A stretch of DNA of 57,222 nt from Marinobacter sp. B9-2 (GCA_003030785.1 PYVH01000008.1:1-57222), one strand, 5' to 3'; numbered from the stretch's first letter, positions 17,440-27,090 are shown. Notes: generated by a model from the sequence alone, not told the origin. Numbers and translations are program-made.

Positions 17440-19545
17440 ATGACCGACACCCAGACCCATTACCGCACCTGCAACATCTGTGAAGCCATGTGTGGCCTCG
17501 AAATCAAGCATCGGGGTAACGAAATCCTGTCCATCAAGGGCGACAACAACGACCCGTTCAGCCACGGCCATATCTGCCCGAAAGCGGTCGCACTCCAGGA
17601 TTTCTACAACGACGAGGACCGCCTGAAAACGCCCATGCGGCGCACCGCCGACGGCTGGCAGGAAATCAGCTGGGATGAGGCATTCGGTGAAATCGCCTCC
17701 CGATTCCGGGCCATCCAGCAGGAACATGGGCAGGATGCGGTCGGGGTTTATCTGGGCAACCCGAACGCCCACAATTTCGGCAACGCCATCATGCTGCCGC
17801 GGTTCTTCAAGGCGCTGGGCACCAATAACCGTTACAGCTCCGCCTCCGCCGACCAGTTGCCACATCACGTGGCCTCCAATTACATGCTCGGCGCCGGCAT
17901 GCTGATTCCGGTGCCGGACATCGACCATACGGATTTCATGCTGATCATCGGCGCCAACCCGATTGTCTCCAACGGCAGCCTGATGACCGCGCCCGGGGTG
18001 GGCAAACGGTTGAAAGCCATCCAGCAACGCGGTGGCAAGGTAGTGGTGGTTGATCCACGCCGCACCGAGACTGCGAAAAAGGCCGACCAGCACCTGTTTA
18101 TCCGCCCGGAAACCGATGCCCTGTTCATGCTGGCGTTGGTCCACACATTGTTTGAGGAACAGCTGGTTACCCTGGGCCACCTGGAGGACCGGATTGACGG
18201 GCTGGAGCTACTGGCCGAGGCAGTAAAACCCTATTCCCCCGAGACCGTGGCCGATGCCTGCGGTATGAGCGCTAACGCCATCCGCGAGCTGGCACGGGAG
18301 ATGGCAGCTGCCAAAAGCGCCGTTTGCTACAGCCGCATGGGCGCCTCAACCCAGTCTTTCGGCGGCCTCTGTCAGTGGCTGAACAACGTGCTGAACATTC
18401 TCACCGGCAACTTCGATAGCCGCGGCGGCGCCATGTTCCCCCAGCCAGCCTTTGACCTGGTTCGCGACAAAAAAGGCAAACCCAGCTCCTATGGCCGCTA
18501 TGAGTCCCGGGTGAGAAAACTCCCCTACTTCAACAACGAGTTCCCGGTGGCCACCCTGGCCGATGAAATCCTGACCCAGGGCGAGGGCCAGATCCGTGCG
18601 ATGATAACCATCGCCGGCAATCCCGTGCTCTCGGCGCCTGGCGGAGCCCGCCTGGAAGAGGCCTTCGATGCGCTGGATTTCATGGTGTCGGTGGATATCT
18701 ACCTGAACGAAACCACCCGCCATGCGGACATCATCCTGCCGGCCACGACCGGGCTGGAGGTGCCCCACTTTGACGTGTTCTTCAATTCCTTCGCCGTTCG
18801 CAACACCGCCAAGTTCTCCGAACCGATGTTCGAGAAATCGCCGAACCAGAAACACGACTGGGAAATTCTCCGGGATCTGGCCCTGCAGCTGACCGGCCTG
18901 GAAGACGACGGCGTGACCCCGGAAGCAATGCTGGATCTGGGCCTGAAACACGGCGCCTACGGCAAAGAGGGCATGAGCCTGGAGACCCTGAAAGCCAACC
19001 CCCATGGCGTGGACCTGGGACCGCTGCAGCCCTGTCTGGAGCAGCGCATCCAGACCGAGGACGGCAGGATCCGGATTGCCCCGGAGCTGTATCTGGACGA
19101 TCTGAAACGCCTGAATGACTCGGGCCTGTTGCAGGCAAATCAGAACAGCGACTATCCGTTCACCCTGGTCAGCCGCCGCCTGCCCCGAAGCCACAACACC
19201 TGGACCCAGAATTCCCACCGGCTGGTAAAAGGCAAGAACCCGTGCACTTTGCAGATGAACGCCTCAGATGTCAGCAAACTCGGGCTTGAAGACGGGCAAC
19301 TGGCAACCGTCAGTTCCGCCACCGGCAGCATAGAGCTGCCGGTGGAAATCGACGACGATATGTTCGAGGGCGTCGTCAGCATGCCCCAGGGCTGGGGCCA
19401 CAACCGGCCGGACACCGCCATGTCGATCGCCCAGGGGCAACCCGGTGTGAGCATGAACGATGTCACCGATTCTCGGCGCATTGACGCACTGACCGGCAAT
19501 GCGGCGTTCAATGGTACGCGGGTGGCAGTGCGCAGTATCCTTTGA
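17440..19545 (+). CDS. Molybdopterin-dependent oxidoreductase, solitary
   Basis: The 701-residue DMSO-reductase-superfamily enzyme lacks a Tat signal, so it is cytoplasmic. It begins with a [4Fe-4S] cluster motif (CNICEAMCG, later HICPKA) and shows the molybdopterin-binding blocks (GANPIVSNGS, ITIAGNPVLSAPGG, ATTGLEVPHFD) and the C-terminal molydopterin-dinucleotide domain (MNASDVSKLGLEDGQ, MPQGWGHNRP). Three codons upstream a GTG is also open; the ATG at 17440 is preferred. No iron-sulfur or membrane partner subunit is adjacent. The closest types are FdhA-like or assimilatory nitrate reductase-like enzymes; electron partner and substrate are unknown. Confidence 0.85.
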   Translation: MTDTQTHYRTCNICEAMCGLEIKHRGNEILSIKGDNNDPFSHGHICPKAVALQDFYNDEDRLKTPMRRTADGWQEISWDEAFGEIASRFRAIQQEHGQDAVGVYLGNPNAHNFGNAIMLPRFFKALGTNNRYSSASADQLPHHVASNYMLGAGMLIPVPDIDHTDFMLIIGANPIVSNGSLMTAPGVGKRLKAIQQRGGKVVVVDPRRTETAKKADQHLFIRPETDALFMLALVHTLFEEQLVTLGHLEDRIDGLELLAEAVKPYSPETVADACGMSANAIRELAREMAAAKSAVCYSRMGASTQSFGGLCQWLNNVLNILTGNFDSRGGAMFPQPAFDLVRDKKGKPSSYGRYESRVRKLPYFNNEFPVATLADEILTQGEGQIRAMITIAGNPVLSAPGGARLEEAFDALDFMVSVDIYLNETTRHADIILPATTGLEVPHFDVFFNSFAVRNTAKFSEPMFEKSPNQKHDWEILRDLALQLTGLEDDGVTPEAMLDLGLKHGAYGKEGMSLETLKANPHGVDLGPLQPCLEQRIQTEDGRIRIAPELYLDDLKRLNDSGLLQANQNSDYPFTLVSRRLPRSHNTWTQNSHRLVKGKNPCTLQMNASDVSKLGLEDGQLATVSSATGSIELPVEIDDDMFEGVVSMPQGWGHNRPDTAMSIAQGQPGVSMNDVTDSRRIDALTGNAAFNGTRVAVRSIL

Positions 19546-19601
19546 GCAAGGGACCCGCCACATCCTTGCGGTTGCTCGCGGGCCAGAAACAACCTGCGCT
19601 G

Positions 19602-21086
19602 TTACCTATCGACGGTTGCCAGTAGCTGATAGAAACTGACGTTTCGTTCCAGCGCCTGTTTCGCAAGGTCGCATCGTTCTCTCACGGCCACCTTGCCGGC
19701 ACCTGCTTCACATAATTTTTCCTTCACTTTACTTATCCCCGGAACCTGATACCGATTGGACAGGTAGTATTCATCGGCCACATACGCATCTGGCAAGTCG
19801 AGAGCTGCAAGCTTGGACACGGCACCATGCATCAGTTGTTTCTTTTGGTTTGGCGCAAGGCCGGCTAACTGATCCAGAAATCGCGTTGCCTCACTGAGTA
19901 CACTGAAGCCGGCGTCAGGTCGCGCTATGAATCCTTTCGCCATTTCCTGCGCCTCTTGTGTCTCCCCTCGAGCCAGGAGTGCCCGAAACTTTAACAATTG
20001 CAGGTGAAGATTCTCCGGTTCGCTTGCCAAGGCTCGGTCAACCAGTTGTACGTAGTCCTTGCTGGCTGGCGGGTGGGTATGGATGGTTTTTAGCGAAGTG
20101 ACAGGAGCCAGATCCTCGACATCAATCCCAAGGTCGGTAAACGAGCGAGCCAGTATTGCCCCATCCAGATCATAGATCACCATCCGGACGATATTCCGAC
20201 GCTCCTCCGATGACAAATACTCCCGGCCGCCCATATCACTGGCCACAGAAGACAGCCATTTCTGAAGCTGGTTATCGCTGACTTCAGCCTCCTGTTTTCT
20301 GGCTTTTAATGCAGCAACTGTCATCATTTCTTCATAAGCACTTCCGGCTAAAGGTATCCCTTCTTTGTCATTCTTGAGCTTGGTTAACAGTGCAATCATG
20401 GCCATTGGGCTGTACCGGGACTTCTCCAGAATTTTGACGGCCAACAAATCGGCTTCGGTTTCCTGCTCCCGATTCCATTGGGTAAATCCTGCAGCTGCCA
20501 CCAGGGCATCGGTCGATCCTCCAATGCGCATGGTGGTCTCCCGAGCTTTTTCATCATTGCCAAACAGAGATATGGCCTGAGCCAGGTCGGTTATACCTTT
20601 TGTTGTGCTCTGCAGTTCGTTCTTCTGGTGATGATCCAGCCAAAGATGTGAAAGTTCATGGGCCAGCAGCGCGGCCACTTCATCACGAGTATCAAAGTAC
20701 TCCAGTGTGCCTGCCTGAATCACAATGGTACCCTCGGGGTAGGTGAACCCGCCGAAACTGTAACTGGGCCCTACCCGAACCTCACAATGGCAAGATCCGC
20801 CATACCAGGTCCTTGCCAGTTCCTCGGCAATGGCCTGCAATTCCTGAGTTACATCACGGGCGGCCAACGGCGCCACGCTATCACTTCGCAAGCGAACGGC
20901 ATCTCCTGAGGGATCCTGGCCATCAGCCTGATATTCACCGGCTTGCGCAACAAGCTCATTGACATGCCGCTCCCGCGTCTCTTTATCCGTGATCCACTCT
21001 TTCGACTGGTAAGGGGACGAGCTGCAACCGATCAAGACCAGAGGCATGGCCAGCAGAAGCAGCACTGTTTGATGAACAGGATTCAT
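19602..21086 (-). CDS. M48-family metallopeptidase lipoprotein
   Basis: The 494-residue lipoprotein has lipobox LIGC (Cys at about residue 21) and a zinc metallopeptidase domain with HELSHLWLDHH at residues about 143-153 and a downstream EQETEADLLAV third ligand, as in BepA/LoiP-type M48 proteases. A long C-terminal region (about 280-494), not TPR-clear, contains a helical RALASEPENLHLQLLKF segment suggestive of a tetratricopeptide-like fold. The start ATGA overlaps the stop of the upstream secreted-protein gene. Outer-membrane quality control or periplasmic regulation is likely. Confidence 0.85.
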   Translation of the reverse strand: MNPVHQTVLLLLAMPLVLIGCSSSPYQSKEWITDKETRERHVNELVAQAGEYQADGQDPSGDAVRLRSDSVAPLAARDVTQELQAIAEELARTWYGGSCHCEVRVGPSYSFGGFTYPEGTIVIQAGTLEYFDTRDEVAALLAHELSHLWLDHHQKNELQSTTKGITDLAQAISLFGNDEKARETTMRIGGSTDALVAAAGFTQWNREQETEADLLAVKILEKSRYSPMAMIALLTKLKNDKEGIPLAGSAYEEMMTVAALKARKQEAEVSDNQLQKWLSSVASDMGGREYLSSEERRNIVRMVIYDLDGAILARSFTDLGIDVEDLAPVTSLKTIHTHPPASKDYVQLVDRALASEPENLHLQLLKFRALLARGETQEAQEMAKGFIARPDAGFSVLSEATRFLDQLAGLAPNQKKQLMHGAVSKLAALDLPDAYVADEYYLSNRYQVPGISKVKEKLCEAGAGKVAVRERCDLAKQALERNVSFYQLLATVDR

Positions 21087-21436
21087 TGGCAGTCCTCCCC
21101 TACGCCACGTGCGCTGGCAACCTGGTGATCATCCGCCATAACAACCTGTGTTCTATCACAGTGAATAACGGGCTGACTGGAATCGCTGGTAATCACCTCC
21201 GGCACAAATACCCGATAAGTTTCGCCCTCGGGTCCTTCGAACAAATATTGGCCTGCTTCTTTACCAATGATTCTGAGCCGCTTTTCCAGGTTCAGTTCAC
21301 GAGCCGGTACCATTGAGCCGTCAGGCTTGCTGACAAAGGCATGGTCCGGGTCATGAAATGCTTCAATGAAGCGGGTTTCTGCCAAGGCCGAACTGCACAG
21401 CAGTGCAAGCAGCCAAAGCCATCGCTTTCCGTTCAT
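21083..21436 (-). CDS. Small secreted protein of the CHASE2/M48 operon
   Basis: The 117-residue periplasmic protein has a signal peptide (WLWLLALLCSSALA) and no recognised domain. The mature part begins ETRFIEAFHDPDHAF and contains two Cys in the C-terminal half that could form a disulfide. The ATG at 21436 follows AAGGAGATGG; an upstream start lies inside the CHASE2 gene. It overlaps the CHASE2 gene by 74 bases upstream and the M48 gene by 4 bases downstream. The tight coupling indicates that all three work together. Confidence 0.7.
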   Translation of the reverse strand: MNGKRWLWLLALLCSSALAETRFIEAFHDPDHAFVSKPDGSMVPARELNLEKRLRIIGKEAGQYLFEGPEGETYRVFVPEVITSDSSQPVIHCDRTQVVMADDHQVASARGVGEDCQ

Positions 21437-22862
21437 TTTCCATCTCCTTTCTTTCCTTTCTGACAGCAATTAACAAAAACGGTGTTAAACCGATCAGTTC
21501 TGACAGGAAGCCAGGGGTACGTTGAAAAAACAGCAAAACGCCGTAGAACAGACAAAGGCTGACCAAGATGATCAGCAGCTCACCTAGTTCTACCGCCAGT
21601 TCTGGCCATTCTGCTCGACGCTCGTCTCGCCATCGCCATGCAATAATTCGGCGCGCGAGGATGAGAATGAGAAAAAGAATCAACGGCCAGCACAGCAACA
21701 GATCAACGGGAAGGGTTATGTCTGGCAATCCGATTGAGGCGAGATTCCATTCAAGCCCGATCGGTTTCAGATAGCCGTCACCGTAATGCAGAAGGTTGCG
21801 CAGTGCTTCAGCATGCAGATAAACGCCAGGCAGAAGCCCCGCAATCGGTGGGTCAAAAAGATCTCTGGCGGAGGGCAAAGAAACACCGACAATCGCGATT
21901 CGATTTTCCAGAGGCAAATTCTTAAAGAAATCATCGCACTCAGCTTTGACGCAAAAGATATCCCGGAGTGTGGCGGTCGGCACGGGCGGACATGGCCTTT
22001 GGCCATCGACGCTCACAACTTCAGCGCCAAAGATATATCTACCCCAGTGCCAGATTGAGCCGATTACACTGTCATTTTCGGGTGTCGCATTACAGTCCAG
22101 CGTTGAAGCCATGCGCTGTGCTGGCATTCCCCAACTGAGGTGCATGCCAGAGGGCCGGGGCACCATCCAGGAATCCTCTGCCTTCGACAGATCATCGCAA
22201 CCTCTGGATTTATACTTCTGGCAATAGACTTCATATCCGGCAACCGCCAGTGTTGGAAGCTTATCGCCATCAGGCAACGTCCGTCTTATCGGATAATTCT
22301 GACCATGGCCGGACCAGCCAACCAGCCCGATGTCGGATGCAACATCCGTCAGGGGACGAATCGAAGGTTCAAGTTGATCTGGATCTTCTCCAGCACTCAG
22401 TACAACCGCCAACCCTGTGCTATCTCGAAAGTGCTTCAGCCGGGCCACAAGTAGCGGAAGACTGTTATCAAGTTGGCGCGCCCGATAGAAGGTAATATCC
22501 AGTATGATCGTGCCGTAACCCAGGCGCCTGAGAGCATCAATCAGAACAAAGTGATCGCTGTAGGCCAGAGGCCAGTCATTGGCTCTCAAGTAACCGTTTT
22601 CTTCATTGGAGAGCATTCGAATGGAGGGATCATCGATTAGAATGACATCGACGAGATCGGCGCTCTCGGAGTCGCGTCCCGAAGCTAGTGCTCCGCTATA
22701 GATTGGTGAAAACAGGCGATCAAACCCGTCACTGATAGCCCGGCTACTCTTGGAACTGATGCCAAACGGATCAACAAAAACGAGCAAGTACCCCACCACC
22801 ATGAGCACCCAGTGGCGGCGAATCATTCCAGTTAGTGATACGCCTGCATTTAAACTCTGCAT
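21363..22862 (-). CDS. CHASE2-domain membrane sensor without effector domain
   Basis: The 499-residue inner-membrane protein has an N-terminal membrane anchor (about residues 15-40), an extracytoplasmic CHASE2 sensory domain (about 45-340, with VDVILIDDPSIRML and LGYGTIILDITFYR), then three C-terminal membrane spans (about 365-475). CHASE2 usually precedes a kinase, cyclase or GGDEF module, but here only a short basic tail follows the last span. The ATG at 22862 has GGAGG six bases upstream; a TTG eight codons earlier is less likely. Encoded upstream of, and overlapping, the small secreted protein and M48 genes. Confidence 0.85.
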   Translation of the reverse strand: MQSLNAGVSLTGMIRRHWVLMVVGYLLVFVDPFGISSKSSRAISDGFDRLFSPIYSGALASGRDSESADLVDVILIDDPSIRMLSNEENGYLRANDWPLAYSDHFVLIDALRRLGYGTIILDITFYRARQLDNSLPLLVARLKHFRDSTGLAVVLSAGEDPDQLEPSIRPLTDVASDIGLVGWSGHGQNYPIRRTLPDGDKLPTLAVAGYEVYCQKYKSRGCDDLSKAEDSWMVPRPSGMHLSWGMPAQRMASTLDCNATPENDSVIGSIWHWGRYIFGAEVVSVDGQRPCPPVPTATLRDIFCVKAECDDFFKNLPLENRIAIVGVSLPSARDLFDPPIAGLLPGVYLHAEALRNLLHYGDGYLKPIGLEWNLASIGLPDITLPVDLLLCWPLILFLILILARRIIAWRWRDERRAEWPELAVELGELLIILVSLCLFYGVLLFFQRTPGFLSELIGLTPFLLIAVRKERKEMENERKAMALAACTAVQFGLGRNPLH

Positions 22863-23033
22863 TCTGGCCTCCGCACCGGGATACAATCCCGCGCTGCCCG
22901 CACTGCGGAAGCGAGCAAGTTCTGAGAGCTTACTCAGGCAATAATCAAGCCTATCGCCAAAAACTACGCCTCATCTGGTCACTTAATGTGCAACCAGGAC
23001 ATTTTTCTATCCTGTAACTGTAAAGAAGGCTGA

Positions 23034-23063
23034 CAGGTGCCCGCCTGTTTCGGCGGGCACCTG
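23034..23063 (-). terminator. Strong hairpin directly after nrdB
   Basis: A perfect 12-bp stem (CAGGTGCCCGCC / GGCGGGCACCTG, six-base loop) starts at the base after the nrdB stop. The T-run that follows on the minus strand is only partial (CTTCTTT), so termination is probable but not certain. Confidence 0.6.
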
Positions 23064-24122
23064 CTACCACTCCAGTTGCGCACCCGTCTGGTACTCAATC
23101 ACCCGGGTTTCAAAGAAGTTCTTCTCCTTGCGCAGGGTGGCCTGTTCGTCCAGCCAGGGGGAGACGTTCTTCGCACCCGGGAACGGCTCTTCCAGACCTA
23201 CCGTTCGAGCACGACGGTTGGCCACGAAGCGGAATTGCTCACTGTGATAGTCCGCGGAGTAACCGAGTATCGGATCCCGCAGGATGTAGTTCGCATAGGC
23301 CTTCTCCGCGGCCTCGGATTCGTCCCACATCTCACGCACGGCCTTCGGGTCGAAGGTAATGTTCTCTTCCTCGACGATCTGGTTCACCACCTTCAGGCCG
23401 AAGGAGAAGTGCATGGCCTCGTCCCGCAGGATGTACTGCAGCTGCTCGCCGGTGCCACGCATCAGGCCCCGACGCTGTAGGGCGAAGATCGGGCTGAAAC
23501 CGTTGTAGAACCAGGTGCCTTCAAACACCGCCGCAAAGAACAGGTAGGACATGATGAATTCCTGCAGGTCGTCCTTGTTGCGCAGGTTCATGTCCGGGCG
23601 CATGGCCGCATCCAGCCGGCGGTTGGCGATCTGGATCTTGCCGTTGATCGCCGCTACCACGCGGTAGCGGTTGTAGATCTCGCTCTGGTCCAGGTTGAGA
23701 GTTTCGATGCAGTGCTGGTAGGCCCAGGTGTGCATGGCTTCCTCGTAAACCTGTCGGGCCTGGTAGATCTGCAGCTCCGGCGCGCTCATCTTTTCCATCA
23801 CCGCCAGCCCGATGTTGCGCATGGCCAGGATGTCCGACGTGGTGAGGTACGCCAGCACGTTCTCGTAGACGTGCTTTTCTGGCGCGGTCAGCCGGTGGTG
23901 ATAGTCGTGAACGTCCTGGGCCATGTTCACGTCCAGGGGGGTCCAGTGGTTTTTGTTGGCGTTCATGAAGTACTCCCAGGCCCAGGGGTACTTGAACGGC
24001 GCCAGCTGGTTGATGTCGGTCTCGCCGTTGATGACGCGTTTGTCGTCCACATTCACCGGGGCCGGGGCGCCGGGATGAGCCGCTTTGGATTCGGTTTTTG
24101 GTTCGTCGTCCCAATCTAGCAT
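23064..24122 (-). CDS. nrdB: Ribonucleoside-diphosphate reductase class Ia, beta subunit
   Basis: The 352-residue radical subunit supplies the tyrosyl radical to NrdA. Ligands and radical are visible: E128-x-x-H131 in YEEAMHTWAY with the radical Tyr135, an Asp in the MAQDVHDYHH stretch, EGTWFYNGF for the fourth ligand, and RDEAMHFSFG for the last Glu/His pair. The ATG at 24122 has AGAGGT upstream and gives the usual MLDWDD start; the upstream extension is repeat DNA. It is separated from nrdA by 202 bp carrying an inverted repeat, so the pair could be one transcript or two. Confidence 0.96.
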   Translation of the reverse strand: MLDWDDEPKTESKAAHPGAPAPVNVDDKRVINGETDINQLAPFKYPWAWEYFMNANKNHWTPLDVNMAQDVHDYHHRLTAPEKHVYENVLAYLTTSDILAMRNIGLAVMEKMSAPELQIYQARQVYEEAMHTWAYQHCIETLNLDQSEIYNRYRVVAAINGKIQIANRRLDAAMRPDMNLRNKDDLQEFIMSYLFFAAVFEGTWFYNGFSPIFALQRRGLMRGTGEQLQYILRDEAMHFSFGLKVVNQIVEEENITFDPKAVREMWDESEAAEKAYANYILRDPILGYSADYHSEQFRFVANRRARTVGLEEPFPGAKNVSPWLDEQATLRKEKNFFETRVIEYQTGAQLEW

Positions 24123-24175
24123 TTGTTCTACCTCTGATTTCTCTGATGCCCAGCCTGCCGGAGTCGGTGGTTGAA

Positions 24176-24281
24176 CCGGTCTGGTACCCCCTCCCGAAAA
24201 ACGCCCGTGAATACATCCCTGTAGGGCTTGGCTGTGGCCATCCTTGGCCACAGACATTTTCGGGAGGGGGTACCAGCCCGG
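24176..24281. repeat. Long inverted repeat between nrdA and nrdB
   Basis: Left arm 24176-24200 and right arm 24257-24281 (about 25 bp, CTGGTACCCCCTCCCGAAAA type) are complementary with one mismatch. The 56-bp centre contains a second nested repeat (TGTGGCC / GGCCACA). The structure resembles a dispersed intergenic palindromic element; number of copies in the genome cannot be seen here. Confidence 0.75.
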
Positions 24282-24324
24282 TTCTTCGGGCTTGGCAGTC
24301 ATTGTCTGTTTTGTATTTCAGTTT

Positions 24325-27090
24325 TTACTGACAGGCTTCGCAGTCCGGGTCGTCGATGCTGCACACTTGGGGCTGCGGCGCGGCAACCGGGGCGGTCTTT
24401 TCGGCCCCGGTGGCGCCCAGTGAGCGCAGGTAATAGGTGGTTTTCAGGCCACGTTCCCAGGCCAGTTGGTACAAGGCGTCCAGCTTTTTGCCTCTGGGCT
24501 CGGCCATGTACAGGTTGAGGCTCTGGGCCTGGTCGAGCCATTTCTGGCGTCGGGCGGCGGCTTCCACCAGCCACCTCGCATCAATCTCGAAGGCGGTTGC
24601 GTAGCGGGCTTTCAGTACCGCCGGGATGCGGTCAATCTGTTGCACGGAACCATCGAAGTATTTGAGGTCGTTGACCATCACGTTGTCCCACAGGCCTTCG
24701 GCCTTGAGATCGCGCACCAGGGAGGGATTGACCACGGTGAACTCGCCGGAGAGGTTCGATTTCACGAACAGGTTCTGGTACGCCGGTTCGATGGACTGGG
24801 ACACGCCCACGATGTTGGAGATGGTGGCCGTGGGCGCGATGGCCATGACGTTGCTGTTGCGCATGCCGTTTTTGGCGATCAGCTCACGTAAAGGCGACCA
24901 GTCCAGACGGGCGTTGGTGTTCACGGACAGGTCCCCTTCCCTGCGGTTTTCTTTCAGCAGGCTGATGGAGTCGATCGGCAGTATGCCCTGCTGCCAAAGT
25001 GAACCCTCGTAGCTCTCATAAGCACCTCGCTCACCCGCCAGCGTGGCTGAGGCGCGAATGGCAAAGTAGCTGAGCTGCTCCATGGCAAGGTCGGCAAACT
25101 CCACCGCTTCCGGGCTGGAATACGGCAGGCCCAGTTGATAGAGCGCATCCTGAAAGCCCATGAGGCCAAGACCGACCGGGCGATGCTTGAAGTTGGAATT
25201 GCGGGCCTGGGGCACGGCGTAGTAGTTGATGTCGATAACGTTATCGAGCATGCGCACGGCGGTATTCACCGTTTGTTCCAGGCGCTGCACATCCAGCTCG
25301 CCATTGGCGATATGAGCCGCCAGGTTCACGGAACCGAGGTTGCACACGGCGATTTCATCGGCGCTGGTGTTCAGGGTGATTTCCGTGCACAGGTTGGAGC
25401 TGTGGACCACGCCCCGGTGCTGCTGAGGCGAGCGCAGGTTGCACGGGTCCTTGAAGGTGATCCAGGGGTGGCCGGTTTCGAACAGCACGGTAAGCATCTT
25501 GCGCCAGAGCTGCTTGGCCGGGATTTTCTTGAACAGCTTGATCCTGCCCTGCTCGGCCAGCGCTTCGTAATGCTCGTAGCGCTCACGGAAGGCGTTGCCG
25601 TAAAGGTCGTGCAGGTCCGGCGCATCGCTGGGGGAGAACAGGGTCCAGTCCCGATCTTCGCGCATGCGTTCGATCAGCAGGTCCGGCACCCAGTTGGCGG
25701 TGTTCATGTCATGGGTGCGGCGGCGTTCATCGCCGGTGTTCTTGCGCAGCTCCAGGAACTCTTCAATATCCAGGTGCCAGCTTTCCAGGTAGGCACACAC
25801 CGCACCCTTGCGCTTGCCGCCCTGGTTCACGGCCACGGCGGTGTCGTTCACCACTTTCAGGAAGGGCACCACGCCCTGGCTCTGGCCGTTGGTGCCCTTG
25901 ATGTGGGAGCCGAGCGCACGCACCGGGGTCCAGTCGTTGCCCAGGCCGCCGGCCCATTTCGAGAGCATGGCGTTGTCGCGGATGGCGCCGTAGATGTCTT
26001 CAAGATCGTCGCCCACGGTGGTCAGGTAGCAGGAGGACAGCTGGGAATGCCGGGTACCGCTGTTAAACAACGTCGGCGTGGAGGCCATGTAGTCAAACGA
26101 CGACAGCAGATTGTAGAACTCGATGGCGCGGGCATTCGGGTTGTCTTCGCGCAGGGCCAGGCCCATGGCGACGCGCATGAAGAATACCTGGGGCAATTCC
26201 AGGCGGGCCTTGTTCCAGTGCAGGAAGTACCGGTCGTACAGGGTTTGCAGGCCCAGGAAGCCAAATTGCAGATCACGCTCTGGCTTCAGCGCAGCGCCAA
26301 GACGCTCCAGATCGAAAGCGGCAAGGGCCTCGTCTAAAAGTTCATAACGGATTCCGGCGTGGATGAATGACTCCAGAGCCTGTGGGTAGACCTCCGCCAG
26401 CGGCAAGTCCCGTGGCAGGTCCAATGCCAACGCGTTTTCCAGCCGCAGCTGTTCCAAAAGCAGGCGCGCTGTCACCGCGCTGTAGTCCGGCTCCCGCTCA
26501 ATCCGGCTGCGGGCAGTCATGATCAATGCCGACAGCACGTCTTCCTCGGCAATGCCGTCGTAAAGGTTGGTCAGGGCATCGTCCACCAGGGAATCCCCCT
26601 CAATGCCCTCCAGCCCCGTGGCCGCCTGTTCCACCTGCAGTTTCATCAGACCCAGATCCAACGGAGCGATCTCGCCGCTGGTCTTTTTCACGGTCAGGTG
26701 CGGATGGGCCTCAACCGGGGCATGGCGGGCACGCTCACGGGCGTGTTCTTCACGGTACAGGACGTAGGCGCGGGCCACTTTCTGTTCTTCCGCCCGCATC
26801 AGGGCCAGTTCCACCTGATCCTGAATGTCCTCGATATGAACCTTGCCGCCGGCTTTAAGGCGGCGACCGATGGCCTGGATAACCTGGTCGGTGACCCTGT
26901 GTACGGCGTCGTTGATCCGGGCGGAACCGGCGGCGGTGTCGCCCTCAACAGCGAGGAACGCTTTGGTCACGGCAATGCTGATCTTCGAGGGGTCGAAGCC
27001 TACCAGTGTGCCGTTGCGTTTGATGACCTGAAGGGATTCGGTATCGGTGTGGGAGGTTGGCCGGGGTTCGGCCAGGGCTGAGGCGGACAT
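24325..27090 (-). CDS. nrdA: Ribonucleoside-diphosphate reductase class Ia, alpha subunit
   Basis: The 921-residue catalytic subunit carries two tandem ATP-cone allosteric domains (residues about 18-110 and 120-225), like Pseudomonas NrdA. The catalytic core shows NSGTRHSQLSSC (first active-site Cys), SSNLCTEI (Asn, Cys, Glu of the radical chemistry) and AVCNLGSVNL (second Cys). The C-terminus ends in CSIDDPDCEACQ, the Cys pair that is re-reduced by thioredoxin/glutaredoxin. The ATG at 27090 has AGGAG about 7 nt upstream. Transcription starts behind a cobalamin riboswitch and two NrdR-like boxes. Confidence 0.97.
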   Translation of the reverse strand: MSASALAEPRPTSHTDTESLQVIKRNGTLVGFDPSKISIAVTKAFLAVEGDTAAGSARINDAVHRVTDQVIQAIGRRLKAGGKVHIEDIQDQVELALMRAEEQKVARAYVLYREEHARERARHAPVEAHPHLTVKKTSGEIAPLDLGLMKLQVEQAATGLEGIEGDSLVDDALTNLYDGIAEEDVLSALIMTARSRIEREPDYSAVTARLLLEQLRLENALALDLPRDLPLAEVYPQALESFIHAGIRYELLDEALAAFDLERLGAALKPERDLQFGFLGLQTLYDRYFLHWNKARLELPQVFFMRVAMGLALREDNPNARAIEFYNLLSSFDYMASTPTLFNSGTRHSQLSSCYLTTVGDDLEDIYGAIRDNAMLSKWAGGLGNDWTPVRALGSHIKGTNGQSQGVVPFLKVVNDTAVAVNQGGKRKGAVCAYLESWHLDIEEFLELRKNTGDERRRTHDMNTANWVPDLLIERMREDRDWTLFSPSDAPDLHDLYGNAFRERYEHYEALAEQGRIKLFKKIPAKQLWRKMLTVLFETGHPWITFKDPCNLRSPQQHRGVVHSSNLCTEITLNTSADEIAVCNLGSVNLAAHIANGELDVQRLEQTVNTAVRMLDNVIDINYYAVPQARNSNFKHRPVGLGLMGFQDALYQLGLPYSSPEAVEFADLAMEQLSYFAIRASATLAGERGAYESYEGSLWQQGILPIDSISLLKENRREGDLSVNTNARLDWSPLRELIAKNGMRNSNVMAIAPTATISNIVGVSQSIEPAYQNLFVKSNLSGEFTVVNPSLVRDLKAEGLWDNVMVNDLKYFDGSVQQIDRIPAVLKARYATAFEIDARWLVEAAARRQKWLDQAQSLNLYMAEPRGKKLDALYQLAWERGLKTTYYLRSLGATGAEKTAPVAAPQPQVCSIDDPDCEACQ

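Noticed and set aside
25135-26337. 400-codon plus-strand frame opposite nrdA
   Set aside because: Antisense shadow of nrdA, His/Gly/Val-rich with no signature.
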